Positions 9,841 to 21,951 of a DNA stretch of 64,000 bases are shown piece by piece. Made by a program: the position numbers and the translations under genes. Where the stretch lies: positions 1,178,001 through 1,242,000 of the forward strand of contig NC_058162.1 in assembly GCF_020080835.1 (NCBI RefSeq), in the 5' to 3' direction. Source of the stretch: Cotesia glomerata. Lineage: Eukaryota; Arthropoda; Insecta; Hymenoptera; Braconidae. Below the pieces are notes generated by a model that had not been told where the DNA came from, searched no databases, and saw only the letters and a program-made list of their open reading frames with translations. Numbering within the stretch: position 1 is the first letter of the stretch; every line of letters begins with the position of its first letter.

Positions 9841-12602
9841 ATGGTCTACAACATTAAGTGGATAATACCTAAGTTGAAAAATCCTTCAAAGTTGTGGAAT
9901 TTCGCAAGTACACTTACCTTTGCCGCAGTAGGAATTGTTTCTAAATTAATTATTCGTAAGTAAATATTTAATTATTAATTACAAAAAATTATTTATTTTT
10001 TTATTGCTCAAGATTTTTTATTTTTAAAATTTTTTTTTAATCAATTTAATGTATACACATAGAAGTAATTATTTTGTGTATAGTATAAGTATAACCTATT
10101 AAAAGACACTGACATTAGAAATTTTATTATTATTTTATAGCAATTAAATTATTGTGAGAAAAATTTTATTTTAAAATTATAATTAAATTATTAGTGGAAT
10201 TTTTTTTTATGATAATTAATTTAGCAGATATTTTATTATTTTTTTAGTAAATAAATTATGTCAAAAAAAATATTGACAAGTTGAAATTTTAAAAAATTTC
10301 AATTTTTTGAAAATAATTTTTTAAAAATAAATTTGTTAAAAAAAATAAAAAATGATTAAGTTACTGCTAGTTTTAATAAAAATAAATTTAGTAGATTTTT
10401 ATTAAATTTTTTAACAAATAATTTATGGCAAAAAAAATTGACATCTAAAAAATTAAGAATGCAATTTTTTAAAATAAATTTTTTTGTTAAAAAAAAATTA
10501 GAAAATGATTAAGTAATTGCTAATTTTAATAAGAATTAATTTAGCAGATTTTTATCAAATTTTTTAACAAATAATTTATGGTACAAAACAATTTACATGC
10601 AAGAAATTTTAAAGAAATTAAAATTGCAATTTTTTAGAATAAATTTTTGAGTTTAAAAAAATTAAAAAATGATTAAATGATTGCTGACTTAAATAAAAAT
10701 TAATTTAGCAAATTTTTTAATAAATAAATTATTGGAAAAAAAATTGACATGTAGAAAATTTTAAAAATTTAAGAATGTAATTTTTTTTAAATAATTTTTT
10801 TGTTGAAAAAAATTCAAAAAATGATTAAATGACTGCTAACTTGAATAAAAATTAATTTAGTAGATTTTTATTGAATTTTTTAACAAATGATTTATGGTTC
10901 AAAAAAATTTACATGTAAAAAATTAAAAATGCAATTTTTTAGAATAAATTTTTTGTTAAAAAAAATCTTCAAATTGACTGAGTGATTGCTAACTTTACTA
11001 AAAATTAATTCAGTCAATTTTTTAATAAATAAATTACTGCAAAAAAAATTGACATGTAAGAAATTTAAATAAATTGATGATATTTTTTAAAAATAATTTT
11101 TTTGTTAAAAAAGAAATTAAAAAATTGTCAAGACTGCTAACTTTGATGTCATATTTTTTAATTATAATTAATTTGTTATAATTTAAAAAAATTGACAGCT
11201 ATTTTCATTATCATCCTATTAAATTACTATTTTAATAACTATAATTAGTAATTGTCTTCTTTATTTGTTAATTATAGAGTGGCTGAATAAAACAACAGTT
11301 CACAACAAACACATATTTGAAAAAGCATTGAACCAGAGGCCGAGAGATGTACCGCTCATAACAGTCTCCAATCACGATAGCTGCTTTGATGATCCTGGGA
11401 TTTGGGGTGGGTTTACGTCTGGCACGCCAGACACCTAGTCGAGTGATGCTTACTTCTTGCTACTTATATTGTTGATTGCTGATTATTGACAATAATTAAT
11501 ATCAAACCAGCAGTGCAAATAATTAAATGATTGTTTACAATTCAGCAACTTTTATAAAATGTAATTACACAGGGTGAGCTTGACCGTAATGTCATTCTGT
11601 GATTTAAAATCATTGAAAAATCTTCAAAAAAAAATTAACCGTGTCTAAAAATTTATTCTCAATATTTCTTCAGCTATTTTTTTTTAGTTATAATTGAAAA
11701 AAAAAAAAAAAAATGATTAAATTTTTGATTTCAGCGTCCTTGGATTTTCGGCATGTAATAAATAGGAAAAAAATGAGATGGTCGTTAGCAGCACATGATA
11801 TTTGTTTCACAAATTCCTGGCATTCATGTTTCTTCATGCTTGGAAAATGTATACCAACTGTAAGAGGTGACGGAGTTTATCAGGAAGCTATTAATTTTTG
11901 TATAGAAAAATTAGCCCAAGGAGATTGGGTTCATGTATTTCCGGAAGGAAAAGTAAATATGTTCAAAGAATATATAAGGTTTGTAGTTTGATAGTTCATG
12001 AGTAATGAAAATTAAGTTAGCCGACGTAAAATTTTTTTTTTTCATTGAAAAAATTATTAAAAAAAAATTTTCACAGAAAAACTATAAGTCCAATTAAAAA
12101 AAAATTTTTTTTCAGTTCTAATTTAATAAATAAAAAATTTAAAAATTCGGCTAACTTTTGAGTATTATAAATGAGTAATAAATTGATAGGCGATTATTTA
12201 ATTTTGAAATATCAATCAGCAGATTCAATTCACAGGTTAAAATGGGGTGTTGGAAGATTAATTCTTGAATCACCGGTCACACCTATTGTCGTGCCAATTT
12301 ACCATGTAGGAATGGACCAAGTATTACCTAATGAGCCACCTTATATCATTAAATTGTTCAAAAAGGTGACGATTAAGTACGGAGAGCCAATAGACTTTAG
12401 CAAATTATTAGCAGAATTACGGGCATCTAATGCTGATGAAGTACAAGCAAGAAAAGCCATAACCGATTACATTGACGCTGAACTTCTCAGGTAAGCCAAA
12501 AATTTTGTTTTTTTAATTTATTTCAAGCTAAGCTTACTAATTATTATTATTATTATTTTTAGATTAAAAAAAGAAACCGAAGAATTACATGTTAAGCTAT
12601 GA
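9841..12602 (+). CDS. Taz: Tafazzin, cardiolipin-remodelling acyltransferase
   Basis: Exons 9841-9955, 11278-11406, 11735-11978, 12236-12490 and 12563-12602 join in frame to a 260-residue protein. Tafazzin is a CoA-independent phospholipid transacylase that matures cardiolipin on mitochondrial membranes. The acyltransferase motif NHDSCFDD (His71, Asp76) is intact. It is followed by RWSLAAHDICFTNSWHS, the FPEGKVNM block, RLKWGVGRLI and a C-terminal EELHVKL, all in family order. The N-terminus (MVYNIKWIIPKL, then a hydrophobic stretch) fits the usual membrane-associated start. The ATG at 9841 has a strong CACC context; the open frame extends upstream to a GTG, but family length favours 9841. 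An E-box CACGTG lies at 9659-9664. Introns 1 and 4 hold AT-rich miniature repeats. Length agrees with insect homologues. Confidence 0.95.
10195..11150. repeat. Array of about six AT-rich units in tafazzin intron 1
   Basis: Successive units of roughly 140-190 bp repeat the order AGCAGATTTTTATTAAA, ACAAATAATTTATGG, TTGACATGTA, AAAATGCAATTTTTT and TGATTAAGTGACTGCTAA. The copies are diverged, with variable A/T runs, and the array fills most of the intron. The unit matches arrays at 6770, 27810, 50540, 52390 and 58430. Confidence 0.75.
12009..12169. repeat. AGCCGAC-type miniature inverted-repeat element in tafazzin intron 3
   Basis: The left end AAGTTAGCCGACGT pairs with the right end TTCGGCTAACTTTTGAG. 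The internal order TTTTCACAG, AAAAACTATAAGTCCAAT, TTCTAATTTAATAA is shared with copies at 18495 and 18780. Confidence 0.7.
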
Positions 12603-14218
12603 CGTTGCCGTAACTCTGTTTAGTATTGAATTTTAACCAATCTCATGTAATTTAAATAACAAGGTCAGCAGTATAAATAAGTGAATTGTTTTCGTGAGTG
12701 ATTAACGATTTACATTTACGATAGACGGAATTTTTTTATGATTCGACGTTAAATGTAGCAATGCATTGTTTAAAAACTATGATACGGCATAAATGAAATT
12801 AATGTCACTAAATAATGTGACGCACTTTTGTATCATGCGTAAGTCCGACTCATTAACAAGTTCAGCTAATAGTAATTACGCTTACATATCAGTCTATTTG
12901 TTTTTATCCTGTAAATAACATAACATTGTGTATATTTTGGGTATAAAAAAAATTATTAAGCTTAGAATAAAAAATGTTTACTACTTTTTTAAAATTTATT
13001 TTAATATTAATATTAGATTATTTAATATGCTTCCAATTTTGTTAAATAAAATAAATAAGGACATTTATTTTTTTTTTTAATGTATATATTGGATACATAA
13101 TTTTTTTATTTATTAAAGCTATTTTTATTTACAATGTTTACGAAATTATATCGCGTTACAGATAAAAAAAATTTTATTTTTTTTGTCAAAAAAAAATTTT
13201 TAGTTTGGAGAAAATTTTTTCCTGCATTTCTGCATGTTTTATTAAAAAATAAGTTGATTCCCAAAAAAAAAAAAATTTTTTCTAAACTAAAAATTTTTTT
13301 GAACTTAGAAAAAAAATAAAATTTTTATTTTACGCTTTTATAGCATCTAGAACGCGATATTTTTAATTTAATATAATAGAAAAAAAATTCTACGTGATAT
13401 AATTTTTTTTATAATAAAATATTATTCAAAATTTTTTAGAGTTTTATTTTTACAATTTTAATCATTAAACCAGATTAATTTTAAAGTTTACATATTCAAG
13501 AAACATGATTATTTTTTTTATTTAAAACTTATCATTAAAATCGTAAATGATAACAAAACAATAAAAATTTTTATATAACAGAGTAGTTTGTTAGATAATT
13601 TTTTTTTTTTTTTCAGCATTGAAAAAAAAATTATTTTATTTAAAATTCAACCTCGTAAACATTTTAAATAATGAATATAATTAATGGTAATTTTAAAATT
13701 ATCAACAAAACGTATAATTTGTTTTTTTTTTTTTTTTTTTTTTGGCTACAAAGTCTCGTGAAAAAATAATAATTATATAACGTTCTTACTAAAAATAATA
13801 TTGAATAAATCAACCAGTATTTGAACTAAAAAGCCAATGAATAACATTTGATATATTATCTCTAAAAAAATATATAAATTTTTTTAGTAACAAAAACATA
13901 ATATTTTCTTATAAACGATAAAAAAAAAATTTTATCTAATTTATGAAAAAATTTACAATAAAGATCATTGGCATATTTATTACAAGATAAAATTATTTAA
14001 TTATTTATATTAATTAATACGTAAGGTACATTTTTTTTCGATAAATTGTGAGGAGAAATAAGAATAATTCTATGTATATTAAACGGGACAAGACTTGACT
14101 TTAGTTTCTATACGACAGAACCACTATCTTATGTACAGTATATAGCCGTTTAATTATATTTAATGTTTAATATTTAATCACATTTTTATAATATTTATTT
14201 TAATGAGTAAAGCTAATT
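12603..14218. other. Convergent intergenic region between tafazzin and PXK
   Basis: This holds the 3' ends of both genes and AT-rich DNA with long T runs (for example 13723-13743). No further exon is seen. It contains the foldback at 13143-13366, listed separately. Confidence 0.5.
13143..13366. repeat. Foldback element with TATATCGCGTT ends
   Basis: The left arm TTATATCGCGTTACAGAT, then TTTTTAGTTTGGAGAAAA, is mirrored on the right by TTTTCTAAACTAAAAA and AACGCGATATTTTTA. The two arms are imperfect inverted copies over most of about 220 bp, around a centre near 13235. The open frame at 13134-13319 is a by-product of this repeat. Confidence 0.65.
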
Positions 14219-17200
14219 TTAATGATTACCATTGGTAATCTTGCGTAATTTTCCTTTATTAAAATTACATATACTGCCTAATAAGGCAGAACGATCATTT
14301 GTACCTGTTGGTACATTTAAAGCACCAGCTGATGCATCCGTGAATGGCACATGGTTTTCATTATTATTTTTTACGGCGTTGCTCGATATTGTAGTCACAC
14401 CTATAAAAATAATCCAATTATTATTTATTAATTTAAAAAAATTAATATCAAACATTTATTTATTAAAATTTTTTTTTACCTATTAAAAATATTTAATACA
14501 ATATTTTTAAGAGAAAAAAATAAAAATTATCAATAGTAATTAATTTATATAAAATAAAAATTTAGAAAAAATTAATTTTTAACAATCATCGTCAAAATTA
14601 TTTTGACGAACCTACATTAAGTCATCGAACGTCGCAAACGCCATCAACTTCTGTGTCCAGCTTATTAATAAAATTCAAAGTAATTATATTGTTAATTAAA
14701 TTAATTTTAAAAAAATTATTTTTTTTATTATTACCGTGTGATGGAGGTGTAAAAGTACCGAGACTAGTCGTAGTAGATGTACTTGTAGGACTATCTGACC
14801 TTTCTGGGCTTTTACCATTGGAACTATTGAGTTGACTTGATGATTGTTGTTCTTGGGCCAATTTTGTTTCTTTTTTCTATTTAAAAATAAAAAAAAAATT
14901 AATTGAATCAAATAAATAATTTTGAAGAATTTTATCTTCTTAAATTGAGTAAAAAAATTCTTAAGCGAAGAAATTTTTCTTGGTTTAAGTAAATTTTATT
15001 TAATTCAAAAATATTTCTCTTGATTCAAGACAATTCAACTTTTAAAAATTATTTTCTTAGTTCATAAATTTTTCTTTTGATTAAAGTTAATTTTTTTTTC
15101 TGTGTAATAAGTGTCGCTTCAAATTTGAAACTATAAAAATAACAGTTTGAAAAAATATTCTTAAAATTCAAACTTTATACTAAATACTACATTTTAATAC
15201 CTGAAGATTCAATATATAATAAAAAAATTAAACAGAAAAAAAAATTAACAAATAATTTTGAAGAATTTCATTTTCATGATTTGAGTAGAAAAATTCTTAA
15301 GCTAAAAAATTTTTTTGGTTTAAATTTATTAAGTATAAATTTTACTTAAAATTAAAATTTTATTTATTAAGTATAAAATTAACTTAAAATAAAAATTTTA
15401 TTTAATTCAAAAATTTTTCTCTCGATTAAAAACAATAAAACTCAAAAATTATTTTCTTGGTTCAAGAATTTTTCTCTTAACTCAAATTAATTTTTTTTTA
15501 GTATAAAAATAATTACTAATAAAAATAAAAATTACCAATTTTTGTTTTCGTTTTTTCATCTCTTCTTCAGAGCTCATCAATTCCTGGACTTTAACAAGTC
15601 TCTTTTGGTGTCTAACAACTTTCTGTTCATCTCTCAGTCTTTGCTCTGCTTTATTAGCAGCATCCAAAAGAGCATCTTTGAGATGGCTGCTCAATTTAAA
15701 ATGGGGTTTTTCAACAGGATTAGCAGATAGCGCAGCAGCACGTCTAGGAGTTTCGAAGAACGGGTGCTCAATAAGCCGAGCAATAGTAGGAAGATCTTGT
15801 TTGAGTGCTTCAGGTGAAAGAATTACCTCCAAAAGATTTTTCAAATGAGGATCGCAGTAAGGAATGTCAGTGCAAGTTGCTTCTAGCAATGGCCTGCCAA
15901 ATGCCATTTCGTACAACACGTGTCCAAATGAATAGACGTCTACCTGAGTAGTGGCATGAAGCTTTCGCCTCTGGACAACGTAAGGCCGATAAAAAGCTGG
16001 CAAACCCAGCAATCCATTTTCTATGTCCAGTAGCTTAGCTCCCGTTGGTGTTATAAGAACATTACCGGTATGTAAATGACCGTAAGGTAGTCCTTTTTCA
16101 GCGAGATAACTCAGTGCATCAAGAATCTGATATGCGTACGTGGCGATTTCAGATGTGATCAGTGATTTTGGTTGCTTTGGATTTCCGTACTTTTTAATGA
16201 ACGGTTGCTTTGGTTTTGAGCTACAAAGAACGTCACGCAAGGTACCATTGTTGTAAAAGTTTCTAATTGTCAAAGCACCATTGTCGGTTACATGCTGATG
16301 AACTATGCTCTCAATGTGAGGGTGCTTCAATGTTCCCAGGCTTTTGAAAACACCCTGGATATCTTTGTCTTGTAAATGTTTATCAGGTCCAAATTCTACC
16401 CAAGCCAAGAGCAATTCTTGCTTTATAGTTTGACGATTTTTTACGGTATAGTAATACTTTCTTAGCCGCCATCCCATGTCGACAATTGGCTTTCCAATTT
16501 CGAAATTTGCATCGCTTCTCAATGCTAGAGACACTTGTTGTAATGCTATTTCTGTAAAATGAAAAAAAAAAAATTTTTTTTTTTATATTCGATATCTTTC
16601 AAGAAATTGATACTGAACTCAGCTAACTAATTTTTTAATTATTAATAAGTAAAATAAATAAAATTTTTCTTTATTAAATAATGACTATTGCTAAATTGCA
16701 CTGTATTTTTTTAAATATTGACGTTTTTAAAAATATAAGCTCATCCTGATGTTACACTCATCAAGAGCTTTCATTTGAGTACCCACATGCATTTTTGATA
16801 TATTTTTCATATATACATATATACATAATATATGAAAAATTGATGTGGGTACTCAAATAAAAGCTCTTAATGAGTGTATCATTGGGATGAGCTTATATTT
16901 TTAAAAATGTCAATATTTTACAAGATAATTATACTGTACTTTCGTAACTATTGACGTTTTTAAAAATATAAGCCCATCTTGATGTTACACTCATCAAGAG
17001 CTTTCATTTGAGTACCTACATGCATTTTCATATATTTTTCATAGATACATATATATATAAATTGATGTGGGTACTCAAATGAAAGCTTTTGATAAGTGTA
17101 TCATTAAGATGAGCTTATATTTTTAAAAATGTCAATATTTTACAAGATACAATGTCATTTCTTAACTATGTTAAATTGCACTGTACTTTCTTAACTATTG

Positions 17201-18083
17201 ATATTTGTAAAGATATAAGCTCATCTTGATGTTACATTCATCAAGAGCTTTCATTTGAATACCCACATCAATTTTTTATATATTTATGTATATTATATAT
17301 ATGTATATATGAAAAATATATCAAAAATGCATGTGGGTACTCAAATGAAAGGTCTTAATGAGTGTAACATCGGGATGAGCTTATATCTTTAAAAATGTAA
17401 ATAGTTCACAAGATACAAGGTCATGTCTTCAATCATGTATCTAGAGATAGAAAATTTTCAAATGCAGCCTAAATACTTATCATAATAAATTGACTATCCG
17501 TGTGAATTATACGAAACCTTTTTTAATGCCCTTAACTTCAGTGTCATCTTAAAAACAAATTTTACAAATAAAATAATTTTAACTTACCATGTAAAGGTAT
17601 AGCGTAATTGTTGGGGTCGAGGAAATGCTTCATAGACAACGATGAAGCTAATATGGGATTCATTAGTACAACGTTTAAATAATTTTGCAAGGCGATTTGA
17701 CGTTGGGCTATAAATTCTACATCCATATTACCAATAATTTTTTTAGGAGGTAACGGCAGGTCCAAGCCTGACATAGATAAAACTCCATTGAGTTGTACGA
17801 AGTCATTGTAACGTCTACTAACACGCCAAGATTTTTCGGGTAAGGGGCCTCTCTGTGTTCTGATCACGTATTCCTGTAATTAAATACATACTTAAGTAAA
17901 CAACTCAAATAATAATTATAATATTAACTGATAAATAAATAAGAATTATAAAAAAGATATAATAAATAAAATTAAACGTACTGTATGACCATCAATAGTT
18001 CTTGCATTTTCAATTACGCTTACCAAAGTTTCAGTATCATCTAATAACACTTTATTTGTATATTTTCTCTCAAATAGAGCCAT
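14219..18083 (-). CDS. PXK: PX domain-containing kinase-like protein PXK
   Basis: Coding exons in transcript order: 18083-17982, 17873-17588, 16551-15536, 14876-14735 and 14400-14219, 575 residues (human PXK 578). PXK binds phosphoinositides and actin and acts in endocytic trafficking. The PX domain spans about residues 15-125, with RRYNDF and LPLPPKKIIGNMD. A kinase-like domain follows to about residue 420. Its catalytic loop reads YGHLHTGN in place of HRDxxxxN and the DFG position is DIE, as in the human protein, so it is probably a weak or inactive kinase. A KKRK-containing coiled region and a Ser/Thr-rich linker lead to a C-terminal WH2-like actin-binding motif (RSALLGSICNFNKGKLRK). The exon 4 acceptor (ATAG before AAAAAAGAAACA) was chosen because it alone keeps the frame. 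Intron 2 contains palindrome cluster C. Confidence 0.93.
14915..15490. repeat. Long imperfect tandem duplication in PXK intron 3
   Basis: The stretch beginning AATAATTTTGAAGAATTT at about 14920 recurs at about 15251 with the same downstream order (AAAAATTCTTAAGC, TTTTTGGTTTAA, TTTAATTCAAAAAT, TTCTCTTGATT). This indicates a duplication with a period of roughly 330 bp between two AT-rich blocks, inside the intron between the third and fourth coding exons. Confidence 0.55.
16690..17475 (-). repeat. Palindrome cluster C (three palindromes) in PXK intron 2
   Basis: Near-palindromes at about 16725-16910, 16960-17130 and 17210-17395 are joined by linkers containing TAACTATTGAC. The cluster ends with AATGCAGCCTAAATA at 17475, so it is in reverse orientation, matching the transcription direction of PXK. 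Confidence 0.85.
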
Positions 18084-19288
18084 TGATCATCAATCAGTTG
18101 ATAAAGAGAGCCCGTGCGGGGCGGATCGCGATAAACGCAGTTTTCTAGCGACCCCATAAATTACGTACCAGAGATTCATTGCAACATATGAGTACCTTTA
18201 GCACTTTTTATTCCATTAGTACATTTTATTTGTTCTATAATTGACCAACTTATCGATGATTGTTTGAATAGCGTTATAAACAGTCATTCATGTCTTATTA
18301 TCAGAGTATTAGAGTAAATTTTTTGACTTTTCATCACTAACGAGTTTTCTTTCACCTGCGTCCATCACACGGGAATCACTGATAACTGATTTACAGTGCT
18401 GCCAACTTTATAACACTTTAAAGACACTGAAGTTGTTAGATTTAAAAAATTTTTTTAGAATTTTATAGCAATTAGATTATTATATACAAAATTTAAATGA
18501 AAATTAAGTTAGCCGACATTTAAAAATTTTTAGAATTTTTTTTTATTAAAAAATTATTACAAAATAATTAAAAAAAATTTTCATTTGTAAAAAACTCGAA
18601 AAACTAAAAGTCCAATTTTTAAATAATATTTTTTAGTTCTAATTTAATAATTAAAAAAAAATCAAAAAATTAAAAACGTCGGCTAACTTTAGTGTCATAA
18701 AATTTAATTAAAAAGTTCCACGTGTGAAAATAATAAAAATTATAAGTGAAACTTTTTAGAAGAATTTTCTATGAAAATAAACTTAGCCGAAATCTAAAAA
18801 TTTTTTCATTTGTTAAAATGTTCAAAAACTATAATTGCAATTTTTTAGTTATAATTTAATAAATTAAGTAAAATAAATTAAAAAATGTCGGCTAACTTCA
18901 GTATTAAACACTTAAAATATTTTTTTATATTATTTATGTTTATCAATTTCAATAATTATCAATAATACTATAGTCAGCTGATATTTTTAATTTTTTATTC
19001 AATAAATTATAAAATTAAAATAAAAATTGACAGCTGTCAGCTGACTTCAGTTTACATAATTTTTAAAAATTTTACGCCTAACTTCAGTAGACTACTTAAG
19101 CGCTCTACCGTATAAAGAAAACACTAATTATATATTTCTAACTAAAATTAAATCCCTCATTGTTATTATTTGTTTAATATAAAAAATTATTGAAATGATT
19201 CAAGTGTTTGTTAATTTTTAATTTATTAAAAATTTTTTATGTTTGTATTGATGATAGCTTAAATAAGTGAAATTAAAAAAATAAAATC
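18084..19288. promoter_or_regulatory. Divergent upstream region of PXK and mitochondrial EF-Tu
   Basis: The 100 bases next to the PXK start are CpG-rich for this genome (for example GTGCGGGGCGGATCGCG near 18113). A TATCGATG motif, one base from the DRE consensus, lies at 18251-18258. The part nearer EF-Tu is filled by two AGCCGAC-type elements (about 18490-18705 and 18775-18905) and an AGCTGACAGCTG-type remnant near 19030. The promoter assignment rests on position only. Confidence 0.4.
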
Positions 19289-21567
19289 ATGAGTGTTTTA
19301 AGGAATATTTTTCGACCGGCTTACAGTGCAGCTAAAATTTCAGCAGTTAAATTAAATAATATAAATAAAAAAACATTCTCAGTGTTACGTGTCTTTACAG
19401 AATTTTCAAAACTTGAGAATAAAAAAATAAACCAACCAATTTCTCACAATCGAAATTTTTCTTCTGAAGTAAACGCAGAACAAATATGCAATATAGGTAA
19501 GTACAGTATAACATTAATGTTTTAACAATCACTAGATAATTTTTTTATTTTTTTAAACAAATAAACTTGCTCGAAAAAATTATTTTAAAAAATTGCATTT
19601 TTCATTTTTTTTTAAATTTCTACATGTAATAATTTATTTGTTATAAAATTATTGAATATATACTTAATTAATTTTCAAAGGTACAATAGGTCATGTGGAT
19701 CATGGAAAAACTACTCTGACAGCAGCTATAACAAAAGTCCTGTCAGAGGAATTTAAAAACTGCAAATATGTTCCATTTGACCAAATTGACAAAGCTCCTG
19801 AGGAGAAAGCACGTGGCATCACAATAAACATTGCTCATGTTGGTTACTCAACTAAATTACGCAGATATGCTCACACAGATTGTCCAGGCCACAGTGATTT
19901 TATAAAAAATATGATCAGTGGAGCGTCACAAATGGATGGGGCTATTCTTGTGGTAGCTGCTGATGATGGGACTATGCCGCAAACTAGAGAACATCTTTTT
20001 CTAGCAAAACAACTCAATATAAAACACATTGTTGTCTTTATCAACAAGGTAAGTAGTTTCTTTATTTTTTTAGTTTATTTTATAATATTAAAAATTAAAT
20101 TAGCCAACATCTGCAAATTTTAATAAAAAAATTTATTTAAAAAATTCCATATTTAGAAGCTCTAAAAAATTATAAATGTCTAGTCCTTTATTTTATATTA
20201 TTCAATCACATTTGAACAATATTACTGATTTAATAGTTTACAGGCAGATCTTGTTGATGATGAGCTGCTGGACCTGGTTGAAATAGAAGTGCGAGAGCTT
20301 TTAACTGACCTTGGATTTGACGGTATAAGTGCACCAGTTATCCGTGGGTCTGCGCTTTTGGGTTTGAATAGTGATAATTCTAAATTTGGAGTCCCAGCAA
20401 TTAAAGATCTACTGGATGCTGTAGATAATTACGTACCGACTCCTAAAAGAGACTACGACTCACCTTTCCTGTTACCAATTGACAATGTGATAAGTGTACC
20501 CGGCAGAGGTACCGTAGTAGTGGGTACAATTAAACGAGGGATCATTAAAAAAAATGCACCTGCTGATTTGTTGGGTTTTGATGAGCAAACTCGAACCACT
20601 GTTGGGGACATTCAAGTACTAATATACTAATATATAAATATATATAATAAATTATTCTTGCATTAAATAAATAATATTGAGAATAATTAAATAAAAAATA
20701 TATTTTCTAGATATTCCAAAAAAGTGTACCTCAAGCTCTCGCTGGAGAAAATGTAGGAATTTTATTACGTAGCGTTAAGTATAATAATGTCTTTAGAGGG
20801 ATGATGCTCAGTCAGAAAGATTCACTTCTTTCGACAAATCATTTTGAAGCACAGATGTTTTTAATTAAAACTGCTGAAGGTGGCCGACATCGACCTTTAC
20901 CTGTAATTTTTTTTTTTTTTTTGTAAAAATTTATGGTAATTATTTACTCCATTTTGGGCCATAACTAGGTGAAAAAACATTCTCAATTTTGTTTTATTAT
21001 TCTGTTTATTTTTACGGCGCATTTATGATAAAAAATGTCTTGAAAGGAACAAATAAAAATTTTTATAGCTTTTTTGCCCTTAAAAGTTGGAAAAAATTTT
21101 GACTTTCATGTTTTTTGATAAAATACATATTTTATCTTTCTTTGATATATATATTTTTTTTTTTGAAAAGTACTTTAAAAAAACAAACAATTAAAAAAAA
21201 AAATTAATATGGTCCAGCATGGGTTGATCCAACTTGTAAATAATTACCAAATTTATTTCATTTTAAAAATAATAAATTTTTTTTATAGGCATCAGGTCAC
21301 TGCTCGCCAATTTATAGTTCAACGTGGTCAGTACAATGTCGTTTTGATTTAATGCTTGGCCAAGGAAATAATATGTTGATGCCTGGTGAACAATGTTCCA
21401 CAAAATTGACTCTTGTAAAACGAATGCCAATGATGGTAGGACAGACCTTTACAGTAAGAGAAGGAAGAAACACAGTTGCTACGGGTCAAATAACAAAATT
21501 ATTGAAGCCTTTAATTGTTGATAAAAGAAAACTAAATCAAGTTGTAGTGCCTGGGTTAGATAATTAA
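19289..21567 (+). CDS. Mitochondrial elongation factor Tu, divergent paralogue
   Basis: Exons 19289-19496, 19681-20048, 20244-20615, 20711-20902 and 21289-21567 give 472 residues. The product delivers aminoacyl-tRNA to mitochondrial ribosomes. The basic, Ser-rich first 60 residues fit a mitochondrial targeting peptide. GTPase motifs are intact: GHVDHGKT (P-loop), RGITIN (switch I), DCPGH (switch II), NKAD and GSAL. Domain II is well conserved (SVPGRGTVVVGTIKRG, AGENVGILLR). In domain III the usual aromatic-rich segment after GGRH is replaced by a divergent one (ASGHCSPIYSSTW), although MPGEQ and the terminal VREGRNTVATGQITK are kept. Insects such as Drosophila carry two mitochondrial EF-Tu genes; this looks like the more diverged type, which is inference. 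Intron 4 contains a small transposon-like element. AATAAA lies at 21573-21578. Confidence 0.93.
20928..21255. mobile_element. Small terminal-inverted-repeat element in EF-Tu intron 4
   Basis: The left end AAATTTATGGTAATTATTTA is matched in inverse by GTAAATAATTACCAAATTT at 21236-21254. Internal sequence such as TTTTGGGCCATAACTAGG and TTTTTACGGCGCATTTATG recurs in inverse orientation at about 45600-45670, so this is a dispersed non-coding family. Confidence 0.65.
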
Positions 21568-21951
21568 AAATTAATAAATAAAATGTATAAGTAAATGTAA
21601 AAATAATAAACAAAAATTTTTTTAACTTTTTATTTTTTAATTACAAGAGATACCTCTAAGTAATAGATTTTTATTAAAGACGAACGCGTCATTCATCCAC
21701 TTACTTACTTATGAATTTTATATATAATTTTACTTTTTACTGCAACGCGTACGATGATGATCAAAAATTTTCCTTTCTGTGAAATTAAAAAAATGTGAAC
21801 GTGCTGTTGTCAATGGTCGTGCAGTATCGATAGTTACAATAATGTAACTATATAAAATACTTCCGCACGTTGACTGTAGCACGGCTTAACGACACTGCTT
21901 GAGTAACTATCTATGAACATTTAAACGACACATTTAATCATATACAGAGTT
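21568..21951. other. Convergent 3' region between EF-Tu and ATP synthase alpha
   Basis: A 384-bp gap that must hold both 3' UTRs. It contains the hairpin at 21801-21882 and a perfect TATCGATA at 21825-21832 within that hairpin. Confidence 0.5.
21801..21882. other. 82-nt imperfect hairpin
   Basis: The outer arms GTGCT/AGCAC, then GTCAA/TTGAC, CGTGC/GCACG, GTAT/ATAC and ATAGTTAC/GTAACTAT pair in order with small internal bulges around an AATAAT loop. Size and shape resemble a microRNA precursor, but I recognise no mature microRNA. It may instead be a decayed inverted-repeat element. Confidence 0.35.

Noticed and set aside
11713..11734. ATG at 11713 as an internal tafazzin start
   Set aside because: The bases lie in intron sequence upstream of the acceptor at 11733-11734; joining at 11735 restores the family alignment.
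13134..13319. 61-codon Lys/Phe-rich frame
   Set aside because: Product of the AT-rich foldback element at 13143-13366.
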